A stretch of 64,000 nt of DNA from Acorus gramineus (taxonomy: Eukaryota > Streptophyta > Magnoliopsida > Acorales > Acoraceae), in NCBI GenBank assembly GCA_030737835.1, contig CM060853.1, forward strand, positions 17,914,895-17,978,894, given 5' to 3'. The notes beneath the pieces are model-generated. The model searched no databases. It was given only the letters and a program-made list of their open reading frames with translations, and was not told where the DNA came from. This document shows positions 39,182 to 51,183 of this stretch, one piece after another. Each line of letters opens with the position of its first letter. Position 1 is the first letter of the stretch. Made by a program: the position numbers and the translations under genes.

Positions 39182-42100
39182 ATGGAACAAACCATCTCCA
39201 AACCAACCATGAAGAGGTCTCTCTCTCTCTCTCTCTTACATAAAACAGCTTCCACAGTAAAAACTGCGTGTCTAACAAACATAGCTTTGTTTTGGGTTTT
39301 CAGGGTTGCAGTTGTCACAGGTGGGAACAAGGGAATTGGTTTTGAGATATGCAGGCAACTTGCCTCAAATGGGGTGGTGGTGATACTGACAGCAAGAGAT
39401 GAGAAGAGGGGACTTGATGCTGTTGAGAGTCTCAAAGGGTTTGGGCTGGTTGATGTTGGTTTTCATCAACTTGATGTCACTGATATTGCCTCTGCCTCTT
39501 CTTTGGCCAGCTTCATTGAGACCAACTTTGGAAAGCTTGATATATTGGTGAGTAATACTATGCATCATATATACACTATATATATTAGTAATTTGATTGT
39601 GATAACAAAAAAAAGGATAATTTGACAAAGTTATTGGCAGCTATGTAAAGAACAAACATTTCTACCGTGTTAAGGGTTTGTCTTGGTTTTGAGTTTTGGT
39701 GCTGACTTACCCACTTATTTATTAACGATTATTCGAAAGAATTTTTTATGGGACCGGAACAAACATGCAGATGTAGTCTTTCCAGCTTAACTATAAAGTT
39801 AGCCACGGAGCGTCCTCCAATATCAAAAAGAAAGAAAAAAAAAAGAACAAGAAACATTTGTGTTATGAGAAGATTTTGTTAATTTTGTTAAAAAGATGTT
39901 TTATATATTGTTTGTTGTGAATTTGGGTAGTGTTTGGAAGCGGATTTGAAAGAGAGTTATTCATTTGAAGTTGATTTTGAAATTAGATTCATAGTGAGCT
40001 GAGTATACATTTGTTAGATTGCTGAGCTACATGGGAACGAGTGGGGCCCTCATGGCCCATTTATATTTTTAAACTAAGTGTTTGATTTATTGTAGAAAAA
40101 ACCATTGGGGGCATATGGGACTCAAATTGGAACTGGAAAAAAAACTGTGCAACAACACTCTAAGTTTTTATGTTTTTTTGTTAGATGTCTTTTATGTTAA
40201 TTATATAAGTGATGATATAATCATTCCTCTTGCTATTTTGACAAAATATTATATAAGCATGAGAATAATGTTATTTAAATAATCACTGGGTTAAACATAT
40301 TTTTCCTTCAAAAATTTCACCCCCACTGGTTAGATTCTTGAGAAACTTCTTTTTTTCCGTTGTTTACAAGTTTGAAAACTGGGCCACATCACATTTGTGC
40401 ATTATGCTTTTGCATGATTATATTTAACCCAAATGTGTTTCAAAATGGTTCAAATAGTCCCAACTTTTGAAGAAAGCAAAATGAATACTTTTAGTTATAA
40501 AATGTGAATAAAGAGCTTTTCAAGAATCTAACAAAAATATGTTTTTTTGGAAAATTAATTTCAAAAGCAGGTTTCAAGGGAAAAACTCTTTTTCAAAAAC
40601 ATTTCATCTACTACCAAAGTTATGTTTATGTTTCCTACAAAAGCAGGGATCACCAAAAGCATAATCATCCAAACACGTTTCAAACGCTGATTTGCTTGCT
40701 ATTTTTATTGGAACAAGTCCTGTAACAACAGTTTGTGTGCAGGTTAACAATGCAGCGGTTGGTGGGTTGGAAGTTGATGATGTGAAGGTCCAGGCCTACA
40801 AAGAGAGTGATGAGGTGCGCAAGTTTATGTAGCAGGACCTTAGGACATATTTAAAACTTTATTTTCATAATCCTACAACTTGATGGTATATATATAACTT
40901 GGAAAAAAATTTCTGCTAGAAGCATCCACTTCTAACATTCTGTGGCATGTGATGAATGATGATGCCATTTCAGACTTTAGAAGTTTCAAAACTAATGTTC
41001 TGGGGAAGAGTTACATAAACAGGGGAAACATCAAGGAAAGTGGTATCAGACTATCATGTAAATAAAGTATAAAATCATATGTAGCAAACAATAATGCAAG
41101 AGATTGTATGATATCCATAGAGAGAAACTAAAATGAGACTCTACGTTTAAGTTTGCCTAAACAAGATCATAACTAACATAGGACTTTGTTACCAAGCATA
41201 TGCATCTTTATCAAAGTCCCATATTGATTAAGAATTAAAAAATTAATTATGAGATAATTCTGACTCTTTATCCTGCAGAAAGGTGACATATCTGGCTTGG
41301 TTAAAGGAGAACCTCATTACATGGCCGAGTTCTGTCTGAAGACGAATTTTTTTGGCGTCAAACAAGTAACCGAAGCGCTCCTTCCCCTTCTGAATTTGTC
41401 TGATTCAGCAAGGATTGTGAACGTCTCTTCAATTTATGGGCTGCTCAGTGTAAGAAATCTTCTGAATAAGTTTCAAATTCTATATCTCTCATTTACGCGA
41501 CGCGTTGTTGATTTTATGTTGCTTGTATTTAGTTGTTTGTAGATACAGTAAAAGTTCTTCTGCTTGTTAGATAAAATAATTTCCTTTTATCTCACAAAAT
41601 GTTATGTTTTTTTTTTTTTTTTTTTTTGACTAAATGGAAGGCATGCGCCTTAATTTTATTTCAAAACCAAAGCGGACATGCCCACACAAAATGTTATGTT
41701 GTGACCTTAAGCTTGTCACTGTTGATAAATTGGAGTTGCTTTGTTTAATTTGCAGTTCACATGACATGAAACAAAGATTCATAAGTGATGTCGCGTATTG
41801 TTACATCCCATGAAATCTCACTGTCTCTACAGTGAACACATTCCACTTGCTAATAATCTCTATCACGCATAAAAATCTCTTTTGATCGATAATCGTGTTT
41901 TCTCCTCCATTTCCATTGTTTCAGTACATCACCAATGAAAGAACCAGAGAGAGACTAGACAACATTGAAAGTCTAACAGAGGAAGGTCTCAATGAGGTGA
42001 TACAGGACTTCTTGAATGATTTTAAGGAAGGTCTATTGGAAAAAAATGGCTGGCCTGCTAGTCCATCTGCATATAAGATGTCCAAAGCAGCGGTGAACGC

Positions 42101-42302
42101 TTACACAAGGATCCTTGCAAAGAAGTACCCCAAGTTTATCATAAACTGTGTCACCCCTGGCTTTGTCAAAACAGACATAAATTTCAATACCGGCGTCTCG
42201 ACACCTGAAGAAGGCGCTCGCGGGCCTGTGAAGCTTGCTCTGTTGCCTGATGGAAGCCCTTCTGGCCTCTTCTTCAATGAAACAGAATTGTCAGTCTTTT
42301 GA
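39182..42302 (+). CDS. Short-chain dehydrogenase/reductase, copy A (salutaridine reductase / neomenthol dehydrogenase-like)
   Basis: NADPH-dependent carbonyl reductase of the plant SDR group that includes salutaridine reductase and (+)-neomenthol dehydrogenase; the actual substrate is unknown. Exons: 39182-39216, 39304-39547, 40743-40814, 41279-41449, 41925-42302. The total is 900 nt, 299 aa, a normal length for the group. Motifs: cofactor-binding TGGNKGIG (17-24), NNAAVGG (95-101), then a predicted catalytic tetrad N140 (KTNFFG), S168 (VNVSS), Y224 and K228 (YKMSK). The extra segment between SS and YxxxK (about 175-215) is the family's characteristic insertion. The ATG at 39182 ([12 protein letters not shown]) is the first in frame with a good context; a second ATG is at residue 10. 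An AATAAA lies at 42377-42382. First member of the tandem array; all motifs intact, so probably functional. Confidence 0.93.
41609..41684 (-). mobile_element. 5'-truncated retroposed insertion with poly-A and 16-bp target duplication
   Basis: A 76-bp insert starts with a poly-T run (a poly-A tail on the minus strand) and is flanked by identical 16-bp copies CACAAAATGTTATGTT at 41593-41608 and 41685-41700. This is the signature of LINE-machinery retrotransposition. It lies in the last intron of SDR copy A. Too short to assign to a LINE or SINE family. Confidence 0.88.
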
Positions 42303-42574
42303 GTGAAGTCCCTCTTGTGTTTGTAACAACTAATCATTGTTTGATGACAATTGTGTGATGTTATCACATTTATATGAATAAATTGGACTGCATTGGTCTT
42401 TTATGTTTCTTATGTGTTCTAACAAAATGTTATGTGATTCTGGTAATAATAAAATGTTTGTTTACATAAATGTTCAAGTTGATCTTTTTTTCAGCCTCAA
42501 TTCCAGCTTACTAGTCTCTGTCTCTTCCCAAGGGCCCCACTTTATAAATAGACCATTAAAGACAGTTCTAACAC

Positions 42575-42790
42575 ACACTGAATTATTTATCTACCTTGAT
42601 AAAGAAGGTTCTAATAAATACCCTCACTGAATTATTTATATACCTTGATAAGGGAAGTTCTAATACACATAAAGAAATTGTTAATAGTGTCTTCTATTAC
42701 TTACTTTAGAGCATCACAGTGAAATCACTAGGAGAATTGACTATGGTAGTTAGAGTTGGTTTTTGATGATACGACCAATGTTGAAATGCA
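42575..42790. other. Recombination scar of a deleted SDR copy
   Basis: 42575-42713 matches the sequence just upstream of SDR copy B exon 1 (TGAATTATTTATCTACCTT, then GTTAATAGTGTCTTCTATTA and TTTAGAGC). From about 42714 the sequence continues with ATCACAGTGAAAT and onward, which matches the 3' flank of copy B (from about 51449). Promoter-proximal sequence is thus joined directly to 3' flank, as if a whole gene had been removed by unequal crossing-over. The upstream part is itself partly duplicated (CTGAATTATTTAT at 42579 and 42626). Confidence 0.8.
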
Positions 42791-44843
42791 TTGACAATTG
42801 ATCTTAACTGTTTAAACATATATGATGTGGAAAAGTTTCATATTAGTAGGTATTGATGGGATTGTCATCCATTACGTGTCTGGATGGACGACGTATGTTT
42901 ATCAAAATATATTAATAAGAATTATATCAATGATTTTATAATTAATGAAAGATTTTTAATTCTTTGATGGATACGTATCATCCATCAAAATATGTAGTGA
43001 TGGGATTATCATACGCACTATTGATCATGCAAACTTGTTATGACTAAAACCTCCTACCCCTGAGATTTTTCAAAATGATTCGAACAAGTGTACGATGCTC
43101 TTTATACCAATTGTTATTTTCATCTTCTCAATATGAATTCTGGCCTAAATGCCTAGTTTTATGTGGCTACATTTCTTACATTGACCACACAGCAATCACA
43201 ATTTTAATTTCATTAGTCATTATCAGACGTCTATTTTATTTGACATTGTGCATGCTTTGTTATCAAATGAAAGAAATGGAAAGTTCAAATCTAAGAGGCC
43301 TGGCATTCCATACATTAGATTTGAAAATCAAATCAAATTTACATGATATTTTTCACTTTATTTTTCAAATCACATTTGATTTTTTTTTTTTTTTTTTTGG
43401 TAGAAATCACATTAGATTTGAAAATGAATAAAAGGGTGGTAGAAATCAAATATGGGAATCTCTAACATACAAGTCTCATTTTAGAATTCGTTTTCAAATC
43501 ACGAAGAGGTTATGGCTTTTAAAATGAGCCAATCCTTAACATTTTCACATATTTTTTTTTAATCTCCGAAGCCTGCCTTATCGTTTGAACACAAACAAAT
43601 TTAATATAGACCCCAGTCAAGTCAACAAATCCATAAACAGACAATACTATGGATGCCAAACTTGAAAGCCACTTAAAAGCAATGTTTTAAAATCCGACCT
43701 GATCTGACCAGTTGAATGAGATCTATGTTTTAAAATCCGATCTATGTGATTTAAACAGATAAAACTAAGCATTAGTAAGAGTTAGGTCGATCTATCAAAT
43801 CAAGGCCCAAGCTCGAACCAAGTCAGCCCGCGAAAAAAATTAAAAAAAATTATTGGGGGCCAACCTGCCCCTGGGGAGGGGGCCAAGGGGCTACCACCTC
43901 CTCTTTAATTTGTGGGGCCCCCCCCCGGGGGGGGGGGGGGGGGGGGGGGGGGGGAAAGGGGGGCGCTCTTCCTGAATGAGATCCTCTATGTTCTCAACAC
44001 ATAAAAACAATATGTTGCCCGACCAATGAGTGTCATGCAGATGGTTCAAAATAAATTGAAAAGCATATGCACTTGTTTTATTATTGTAAAAAACATTACA
44101 AATGGTTTTAATTTTGTAGAGTTATTTTTTTAACATTTGAGTTACATATTTTTATTGGACAACACACAGTGTTTCTCTGTGATTATTACACAAGATTTGA
44201 ACCCCATCTGCCCTCTCCCCTAACATTGGGTCTTGAATAGGTCCGGTTTGGACATGCCTGTGGGTTGGGTTGGTGGGGTTTGTGGACTTCAGACTCAATG
44301 TTTATCTTTAAATTACACAAGACGTGAATTTTGTGTTTGAATCTAAAATACATCCCATATCTTCATTGGGTTGGGACATATCGGATTTAGATCCAACATT
44401 TAAGGGAACAAGCCTGCCCCAAATAGTCGATTTGGAACAATTTTTTTATGGAAAGTGATATGTCCAATCTCAATTGCAATTCACAGTGATTTTCTTTTTT
44501 TTAAAAAAAAAAAATCATACAAACACTTCCATTCCCCTTCATTTCCCCTCTCCACCCCTTGTCACCAATACAAAACTCGGGAATAATGTGGCAGGGGTAA
44601 CAATTCTCAATACGGTAAAATAAAAAAAAATTGAGGAAAAGATACAAAAAAATCAGAATAATAAATATATTAATTAAAATAAAAAAATTAGCAACCTAAA
44701 CTGAATTTATGATTTAATGTTATGAGGAATTATTATTTTTTTATGAATGGGAAAGAAGTTTAGTTTAGCAATGAGATAAGTGGTGGAATAAATCATAAAT
44801 TGTAATTGTGATGATAAGTGGGGGAGGACAACTTATCCCATTT
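42791..44843. other. Spacer between SDR copies A and B
   Basis: 43165-43380 matches 52530-52690 (3' flank of copy B) around GAGGCCTGGCATTCCAT, so it belongs to the duplicated unit. 43453-43650 matches the upstream region of copy A. 43856-43975 is an abrupt GC-rich island with extreme C and G homopolymers. No gene was seen. Confidence 0.6.
43918..43963. repeat. C9-G28 homopolymer block
   Basis: Nine C are followed immediately by 28 G, then AAA and six more G, inside otherwise AT-rich spacer. The block could form a hairpin or G-quadruplex, but is equally likely to mark a sequencing or assembly error. Confidence 0.9.
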
Positions 44844-44846
44844 AAG

Positions 44847-45350
44847 CCTGGTTTGGCATTGGGATAAGGTGTTATGATAAAGAAATAATTATGTTAATTC
44901 ACATGTTATCCCATATGGCATAAGAAAAAAAATGATAAAGCATGAACAATTGTCTGTATTTTAAAAGAAAAAGTGAGGATATTTTATTCTAGATAAAAGG
45001 TGGAATAAACTTTATCCTCATTTTTTAATCTCATTTTGTAAAACACAGACAACATTTATAACTGCACTTCCCAAAAAATAAAAAATCAAAAACTTCATAA
45101 AACCAAAACCACCAATATTAATGCCTCTTTAATAGAAATGGTAGACTTGATATTTTTAAATTTTTTTTTTGAAGTTATCATTTATTTTATATCATATGAT
45201 CCAAATGCAAAGTTAAGGATAAGAACATAAAAAAATGTAGATAACAAAATGCATTACCAAATGTAAATATAGATAAAAATAATGGTCTTTTTATCTTCAT
45301 AAATTAGATTAACTTATCCTAAATATTTATTCATTTACCAAACTAGGCCT
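44847..45350. mobile_element. Probable MITE between SDR copies A and B
   Basis: The left end GCCTGGTTTGGCATTGGGAT and the inverted right end GGCCTAGTTTGGTAAATG are related termini, and both ends have ATAAG/CTTAT motifs inside. About 500 bp, non-coding. The target duplication is not clear. Confidence 0.5.
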
Positions 45351-45931
45351 TAGTGTAAAAATTAATCCGGATAAAGTGCATACACTTGTCCTGATGTTAA
45401 AATAAAAATGGAAATTTTTTTGTTCCGGCTACTTAAAGGTTAGAATAGCATTTATCCTGTCTCAATTTTAATAAAAGTGAATATGAATAAAATTAATAAA
45501 TTTTTTATCCACTAAAATTAAGTCAATTTATCATCAAAACCTTAACCCCTTTTATGTATTTATGTGTTAGTGAGGCAGTGGAGGGCACAATTAACGAGGA
45601 ATAAATAGTGTTTTTTTTTAAGTATATATGATAATTTTTTGTTATTGCGGATTACGCGTTTAATATGCATTTAATTAGTGGAAACACGGCTTTCCTTTGA
45701 AAGAGCCATTAACGCGGGTTTGACATTTTCCTTGTCGCATTATTCAATATGTGAAATGGTCTTCCATTAAATAGACCATTTCATAAATAGACCAATAAAA
45801 CAGAATTCATGACCATCAAAGACAGAAAAAAGTGTCTGTTTGAATTATTTATCTACCTTGGTAAGGAAAGTTGTAATCCACGCAAAGAAATCATTTCTTG
45901 TTAATAGTGTCTTCTATTACCTGCTTTTAGA

Positions 45932-45957
45932 GCAACACACACACACACACATACACA
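45932..45957. repeat. (CA)n microsatellite in the SDR copy B leader
   Basis: An ACACAC run lies about 60-80 bp upstream of the copy B start. Copies C (53472-53490) and D (61150-61160) carry a related (CA)n run, there preceded by GCGCGGCGCG, so it is an inherited feature of these promoters or leaders and may be length-variable. Confidence 0.85.
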
Positions 45958-46013
45958 GGTCATGCATATATATGTTTCAGTATACTGGCAAACAATATCC
46001 AATATATCCAACC

Positions 46014-49000
46014 ATGAAAAGGTCTCTCTCTCGCTCTCTCTTCCTTCCTCTTCTACTACATGAACAGAAGCTTCCATAACGAAACTTGTGAAACTCTTCT
46101 CACAAATGCACTCTTTTTGTTTTGGGGTTTCAGGGTTGCAGTTGTCACAGGTGGGAACAAGGGAATTGGTTTTGAGATATGCAGGCAACTTGCCTCAAAT
46201 GGGGTGGTGGTGATACTGACAGCAAGAGATGAGAAGAGGGGACTTGATGCTGTTGAGAGTCTCAAAGGGTTTGGGCTGGTTGATATTGGTTTTCATCAAC
46301 TTGATGTCACTGATATTGCCTCCGCTGCTTCTCTGGCCAGCTTCATTGAGACTAACTATGGAAAGCTTGATATACTGGTGAGATTCCATTCATCCATCAT
46401 ACAAGCATAACAAACTTTTTCTTTGAACTATTGGCTTCTTTATATAGAATAAAGTCAATATTTTTAGCCCCCGTATTTTTTTAAATTTCTAGGCTGGCCG
46501 TGGGTCAGTTTAATTATAAAATTGGCCCTCAGTCAATTTGATCAGGTCATCACCGAAATTTTATTTTATTTTTAAATAAGAGACGTGATTGAATATTACA
46601 TCTTCTCCAAGTCATGATTCAATATCAGGTATCTCACGTTACTATGAGATGTGATTTATCTCTTATACTTTCTTTTTTTTTACTTCAATTTTAAATTTTA
46701 AATTGTTGTTTCATAAAATAAATTTTAAATTTTATCCAAATTTTAAATTTTGATTTGATCTTAAATTTTAAATTTTAAATTCTAAGATTTCAATTTTTTT
46801 ATAGATAGATATGATGAAAATTTTATGGACAATGGAGAAATTCATGATAAATATATCATTAAATCTATCTATAAATCTTGATGCTCATAATTTAAAATTT
46901 GATTCCAAATTCAAATATAACAATTATTGCTAAAATTTAGAATTCATAAAAATCATGTTATTAATAGAAAATGTGATTTGTTATCATGTCTCACTAGAAA
47001 CATAATAACAAATCACGGCTCATGTCTAAAAAAAGGGGAAAAAATATAAGATTTTTTGCATGTATACCATTGCAAAATATATTATTTATTTTTAGGATAA
47101 AATGCATTTGGACCCCCTAAAATTTTTGAAACTTGCAAAAACACCCCCTGAAGTTCAAAAACATGCAATTACACCTTCTATTGTTAGATTTTTCGTTAAG
47201 ATGAAACAAAAGTACTTCAAAATTATTATTTTATAATTTAATACAATAATAGAGACAATAAATTAACTTTAGATGTGTTTTATGAATATCTAATACAATA
47301 ATCAACTTTTCAATTACACATGGATGCATTTTTTATATGAATTAACTCACACAACAGTTAATTAAAATGTGAAAACATAATAATGATTTAATTGAAAGGA
47401 TAAAACCGTATTTTTGCCCCCATCTTAATGGAAAATATAACAACAGGGGGTGTAAGTGCATGTTTTAGAATTTCAGGGGGTGTTTCTGTATGTTTCAAAG
47501 ACTTTAGGGGGTCTAAACGCAATTTACCCTTATTTTTATACCATTACAAAATGCATATTTATTTTTATACCATTGCAAATTTTATCAATCCAAAAATGTG
47601 CCACCCCCTTACTTTTTATAGCAAAAATTAAATTTAATTAGAGTTAACTTTTAACTAGACAAAAAAAATGACCAAAATAATCCTATTATAATCTTTTTCA
47701 TAATGTAAAGAATCAAGTTTTTGCATATACACCCTTCAAAAACTTGTTATTTATGTTTATACCATTAAAAATAATATATTTATTTTTGTTCTATTAAATT
47801 ATTTAGTAATTTTACATATTTATCACTCGAATTAGGTTTTGTCATATTTTTAAATGTCTGTTAATGCCATTGACATACAAAATATCACAATAACCTTACT
47901 TTCTAATACATACATACATACATAGACACAATCACACACACATACATGCATCAACTTTCCCACAATATTTTTAAATAAAAAAGTCTATATTTATTATATA
48001 CCATAAAACATAGGATTTTAATATTTAAATAAAAATTGATAATTAAAGAAAAATATTTTAAAAATACATTTTAAATATAAAAGATTTATTCAAAATTAAA
48101 GACATCATAGTTATTAATATTCAAAATTGATGCTATTTGATAATCACAAAAAATAATAGATTTTTTTGCATATATAACATCCAAAATGATCATGTTCTTT
48201 ATTGTATAGCATTAAATCGTTTTCATGGCTAAATTTTTTATTTTTTCCATGGTATAAAAAATAAATATACTTTTTTGATGGTATAAAATTAAAAACTATA
48301 TTTTGTAAGGGCAAAAATAAAAATAAAAATAAGGGCATTTCAATCATTTCTCCATGACTTTAACGGGGTTAGTAAAAAATTTGACGGAACTTAACGATGA
48401 TGGTAAAAATGCATAATTTTTAAATATTTTAATGGTATAAAAATAAATAGACTATTCGTAATGGTATAAAAATAAATAATTTATTTTTCAATGGTATACA
48501 TGTAAAAAAAATCCAAAAATATATCAGATATATTGACCTGGTCAAACTTGCCCAGGGTTGGTTATGCAATTAAAGCTGGCCTAGGCGAGTCTTGAAATTA
48601 AAAAAAAAATGGGGTTAATAATGAAAATTGTCTAATATACCAGTCACTAGGTTAGGGGAAAGTGGAGACAGACAGGAGTGACTGATCAAGAAAGAACAGA
48701 TGATTTGACTGATTTTATGCTGGTGTACGTGAATTTAGTAGTTATTTCCATAATCACAATGTTCTAAGCAAATATTTGGCACGGGATCCATTCTTTATAT
48801 CAAGTGTATTTTTGTGAATGACACGTGATTGTACAGTAAATGTATAAATCTATTCTTCCCATCACTATGAGAAATATGTACAAAAAAAAGAAAAACTATG
48901 ACATTGCTGTGAAGGGAACATGTGACGACACAAATTAGAGCTAGGTTTTTAAAATTATGAAGAATGTGTTAAACCATATGAAGTGAATAGATATCCAGGT

Positions 49001-51183
49001 TCCCAAAAATCACAAATTTGGTGAACATATGTTTGTCTGCCGAATGATATATGAGGTATCCAATCGTTGAAATTTTTCTGAACATTCAGAATGAGTTCAG
49101 AGTACTTTGTGACTATGATTTTCTCTCATGGGAAGTGCAATTTGCTTGCTATTTTTATGGAATAACTCATGTAACAATATCTTGTGTGCAGGTTAACAAC
49201 GCAGGGATTGGCGGGGTGGAAATTGATCATGAGAGGTTACAGGCCGTCAAAGAGAGTGATAAGGTGCGCGAGTCTATATAGCAGGACATTTGGGCATGTG
49301 ATAATCTTCATTTTCATTGTCTTTGGATCATAATATGAGGCATATGAAGGTGCATTAATTGAAGTATAAACTTTGAAATTATCTGAATTTTAAGTCTTTT
49401 AGTTACGGTAATTGTCTATACGAAGCAAAGAATAATGCCGTGTTTGTCACCCCTATATGGTACCAGAAAAGAGAAACTAAAATGTAGACAAGTTGAACAT
49501 ATGGTGCTAAACAAGGTTCTAAGTAAAACAGGACTTTGTTACCGAGCATATGCATCTTGTCGATAAGCTTTATAAAATGATAAGATGCTTCTGATTCTTA
49601 ATACTGCACTGCAGGTAGATGATTTAGAGAGCTTGGTTAAAGCAGAACCTTATAACATGGCCGAAGACTGTCTGAAGACGAATTTTTATGGTGTCAAACA
49701 TGTAACTGAAGCACTCCTTCCCCTTCTTCATTTGTCTAATTCACCGAGGATTGTCAACATCTCTTCGTTATATGGACTGCTCAGTGTAAGAATCTCGCCA
49801 AGCATCTCATAGTTATTCGCCTTATGATGGTTAAGCTGAAGTAGGAATACATGACATTCTCCATGATAACTTTTGAAACATATGTCTTGTCGTTGAAATG
49901 ATAAGTGCATTTATGTGATAAGCTTGTCACACTTGATGATTTGGAGTTACTCTGATTGCAGTTTTTGTGACATAAAACAAAGGTATATGAACACTGCACT
50001 AACACAAGATATATACACACACATATGATTGTCTATATATGTATTCACACATATAATTCTGCCAAGGTCCCTATTTGAGATCTGCATGCCTTCCTTCTAG
50101 TTTCATTCTATTGCATGCTCTTTTCAAGAAGACAATTAGTTTGGTAAATGTTTTGATTTTTTTTTTTTTTTTGTGGCTAGAAAATGTTTTAATACTATCT
50201 TAAAAAAAAAAAAAAATGTTTCACTACTATATCGATCCATCATAAATGTGTTGTTTTTACATGCTCATTGAGACAGCATAATCCAAGACTCAGCTGTGAT
50301 TAGAGCCTACTTGAGACTAAATATGCATTCAACCTTCATTGAAAGGAAAGAATCTGCATTATTATGTCAGTGATGCCTAAATCTAACATTTCCAGCCGCT
50401 CAACCAAGTGTTTGATCATTGACTGCGCATTTTAGAGATGTCGGTATAAGTTCTCCATAGAGTGGTAATCACGTGGAATACGTTCTTTCATATTTTCGAG
50501 TATTGCCATTTTTGTTTCTCTATAATTACAAGCTCTTAATGTGTTTTATCTTTTATTTTACATGCCATGAAATCTCACCATCTCTCAACCAAACAAATTC
50601 CACTTGCTAATAGTTTTTCTCTCACAATCATTAAAAATTCTGTGTTGGGTAAGAAAAGTCTTACTCTATAAGCAGGAGTGAGACTCGAACTCAGGACCTT
50701 TTAGTGAAGAGGGGGTATATCAGCTAAGCTTCCATGAGGTGGTTTGTTTATAAAAATTCCTTCGGTCGATGATGTTATTTTATTCTCCATTTGTGTTTGT
50801 TTCAGTTCATCCCAAACGAAAGAATCAGACAAAAACTAGACGACACCAATAGCCTAACAGAGGACGATCTTGATGAGGTAACACAGAGCTTCCTGAGTGA
50901 TTTTAAGGGGGGTCTCTTGGAAACAAATGGCTGGCCTACAAGTCCATCTGCATATAAGATTTCCAAAGCAGTTCTGAATGCCTACACAAGGATCCTGGCA
51001 AAGAAGCAGCCAAAGGTTATCATGAATTGTGTGCACCCCGGTTTTGTCAAAACAGACATAACACTTAATCTTGGAGTGTTCACCCCTGAAGAAGGCGCTA
51101 GAGGCCCCGTGAAGCTGGCTTTGTTGCCCAATGACAGCCCTTCGGGCCTCTTCTTCGACCAAACAGAATTGTCAACCTTCTAA
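46014..51183 (+). CDS. Short-chain dehydrogenase/reductase, copy B (mosaic)
   Basis: Same family and likely chemistry as copy A. Exons: 46014-46021, 46134-46377, 49192-49263, 49615-49785, 50806-51183. The total is 873 nt, 290 aa. Cofactor motif TGGNKGIG (8-15), NNAGIGG, predicted tetrad N131, S159, Y215, K219. The tiny first exon encodes only MKR before the family's conserved intron; an in-frame ATG at 45972 would add 14 residues (MFQYTGK...). Exon 2 is almost identical to copy A, while exons 3-5 and introns 1, 2 and 4 resemble copy C; exon 5 differs from C by only two residues. Intron 2 is 2.8 kb and hosts two nested Mutator-type elements. Intron 4 contains a reverse-oriented SINE-like piece. 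An AATAAA is at 51272-51277. Reading frame and motifs are intact. Confidence 0.92.
47049..48514. mobile_element. Mutator-type TIR element in SDR copy B intron 2 (outer)
   Basis: The left terminus AGATTTTTTGCATGTATACC and the inverted right terminus GGATTTTTTTTACATGTATA, both continuing into ACCATTG and ATTATTTATTTTTA, form the TIR. Flanks AAAAATATA at 47040-47048 and 48515-48523 are identical 9-bp target duplications. The interior has repeated TTTTTATACCATT units and no transposase. A second element is nested in it. Absent from the corresponding introns of C and D. Confidence 0.8.
47095..47529. mobile_element. Mutator-type MITE with 95-bp TIRs, nested
   Basis: Near-perfect terminal inverted repeats of about 95 bp (47095-47187 and 47438-47529; GACCCCCTAAA and ACACCCCCTGAA occur in both). 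Flanks TTATTTTTA at 47086-47094 and 47530-47538 are a perfect 9-bp target duplication. It sits just inside the left end of the 47049-48514 element, so it inserted later. The 435-bp unit lacks coding capacity. Confidence 0.93.
50645..50745 (-). mobile_element. SINE-like tRNA-related fragment in SDR copy B intron 4
   Basis: On the minus strand an A-box-like TTAGCTGATATA is followed about 30 bp later by a B-box-like GTTCGAGTCTC, the order seen in tRNA-derived SINEs. The same insertion is present in copy C (59828-59930), so it predates their duplication. Confidence 0.6.

Noticed and set aside
45972-46013. Upstream in-frame ATG of SDR copy B as the start
   Set aside because: Possible, but its sequence has no counterpart in A, C or D; the shared MKR start was preferred and the alternative noted.
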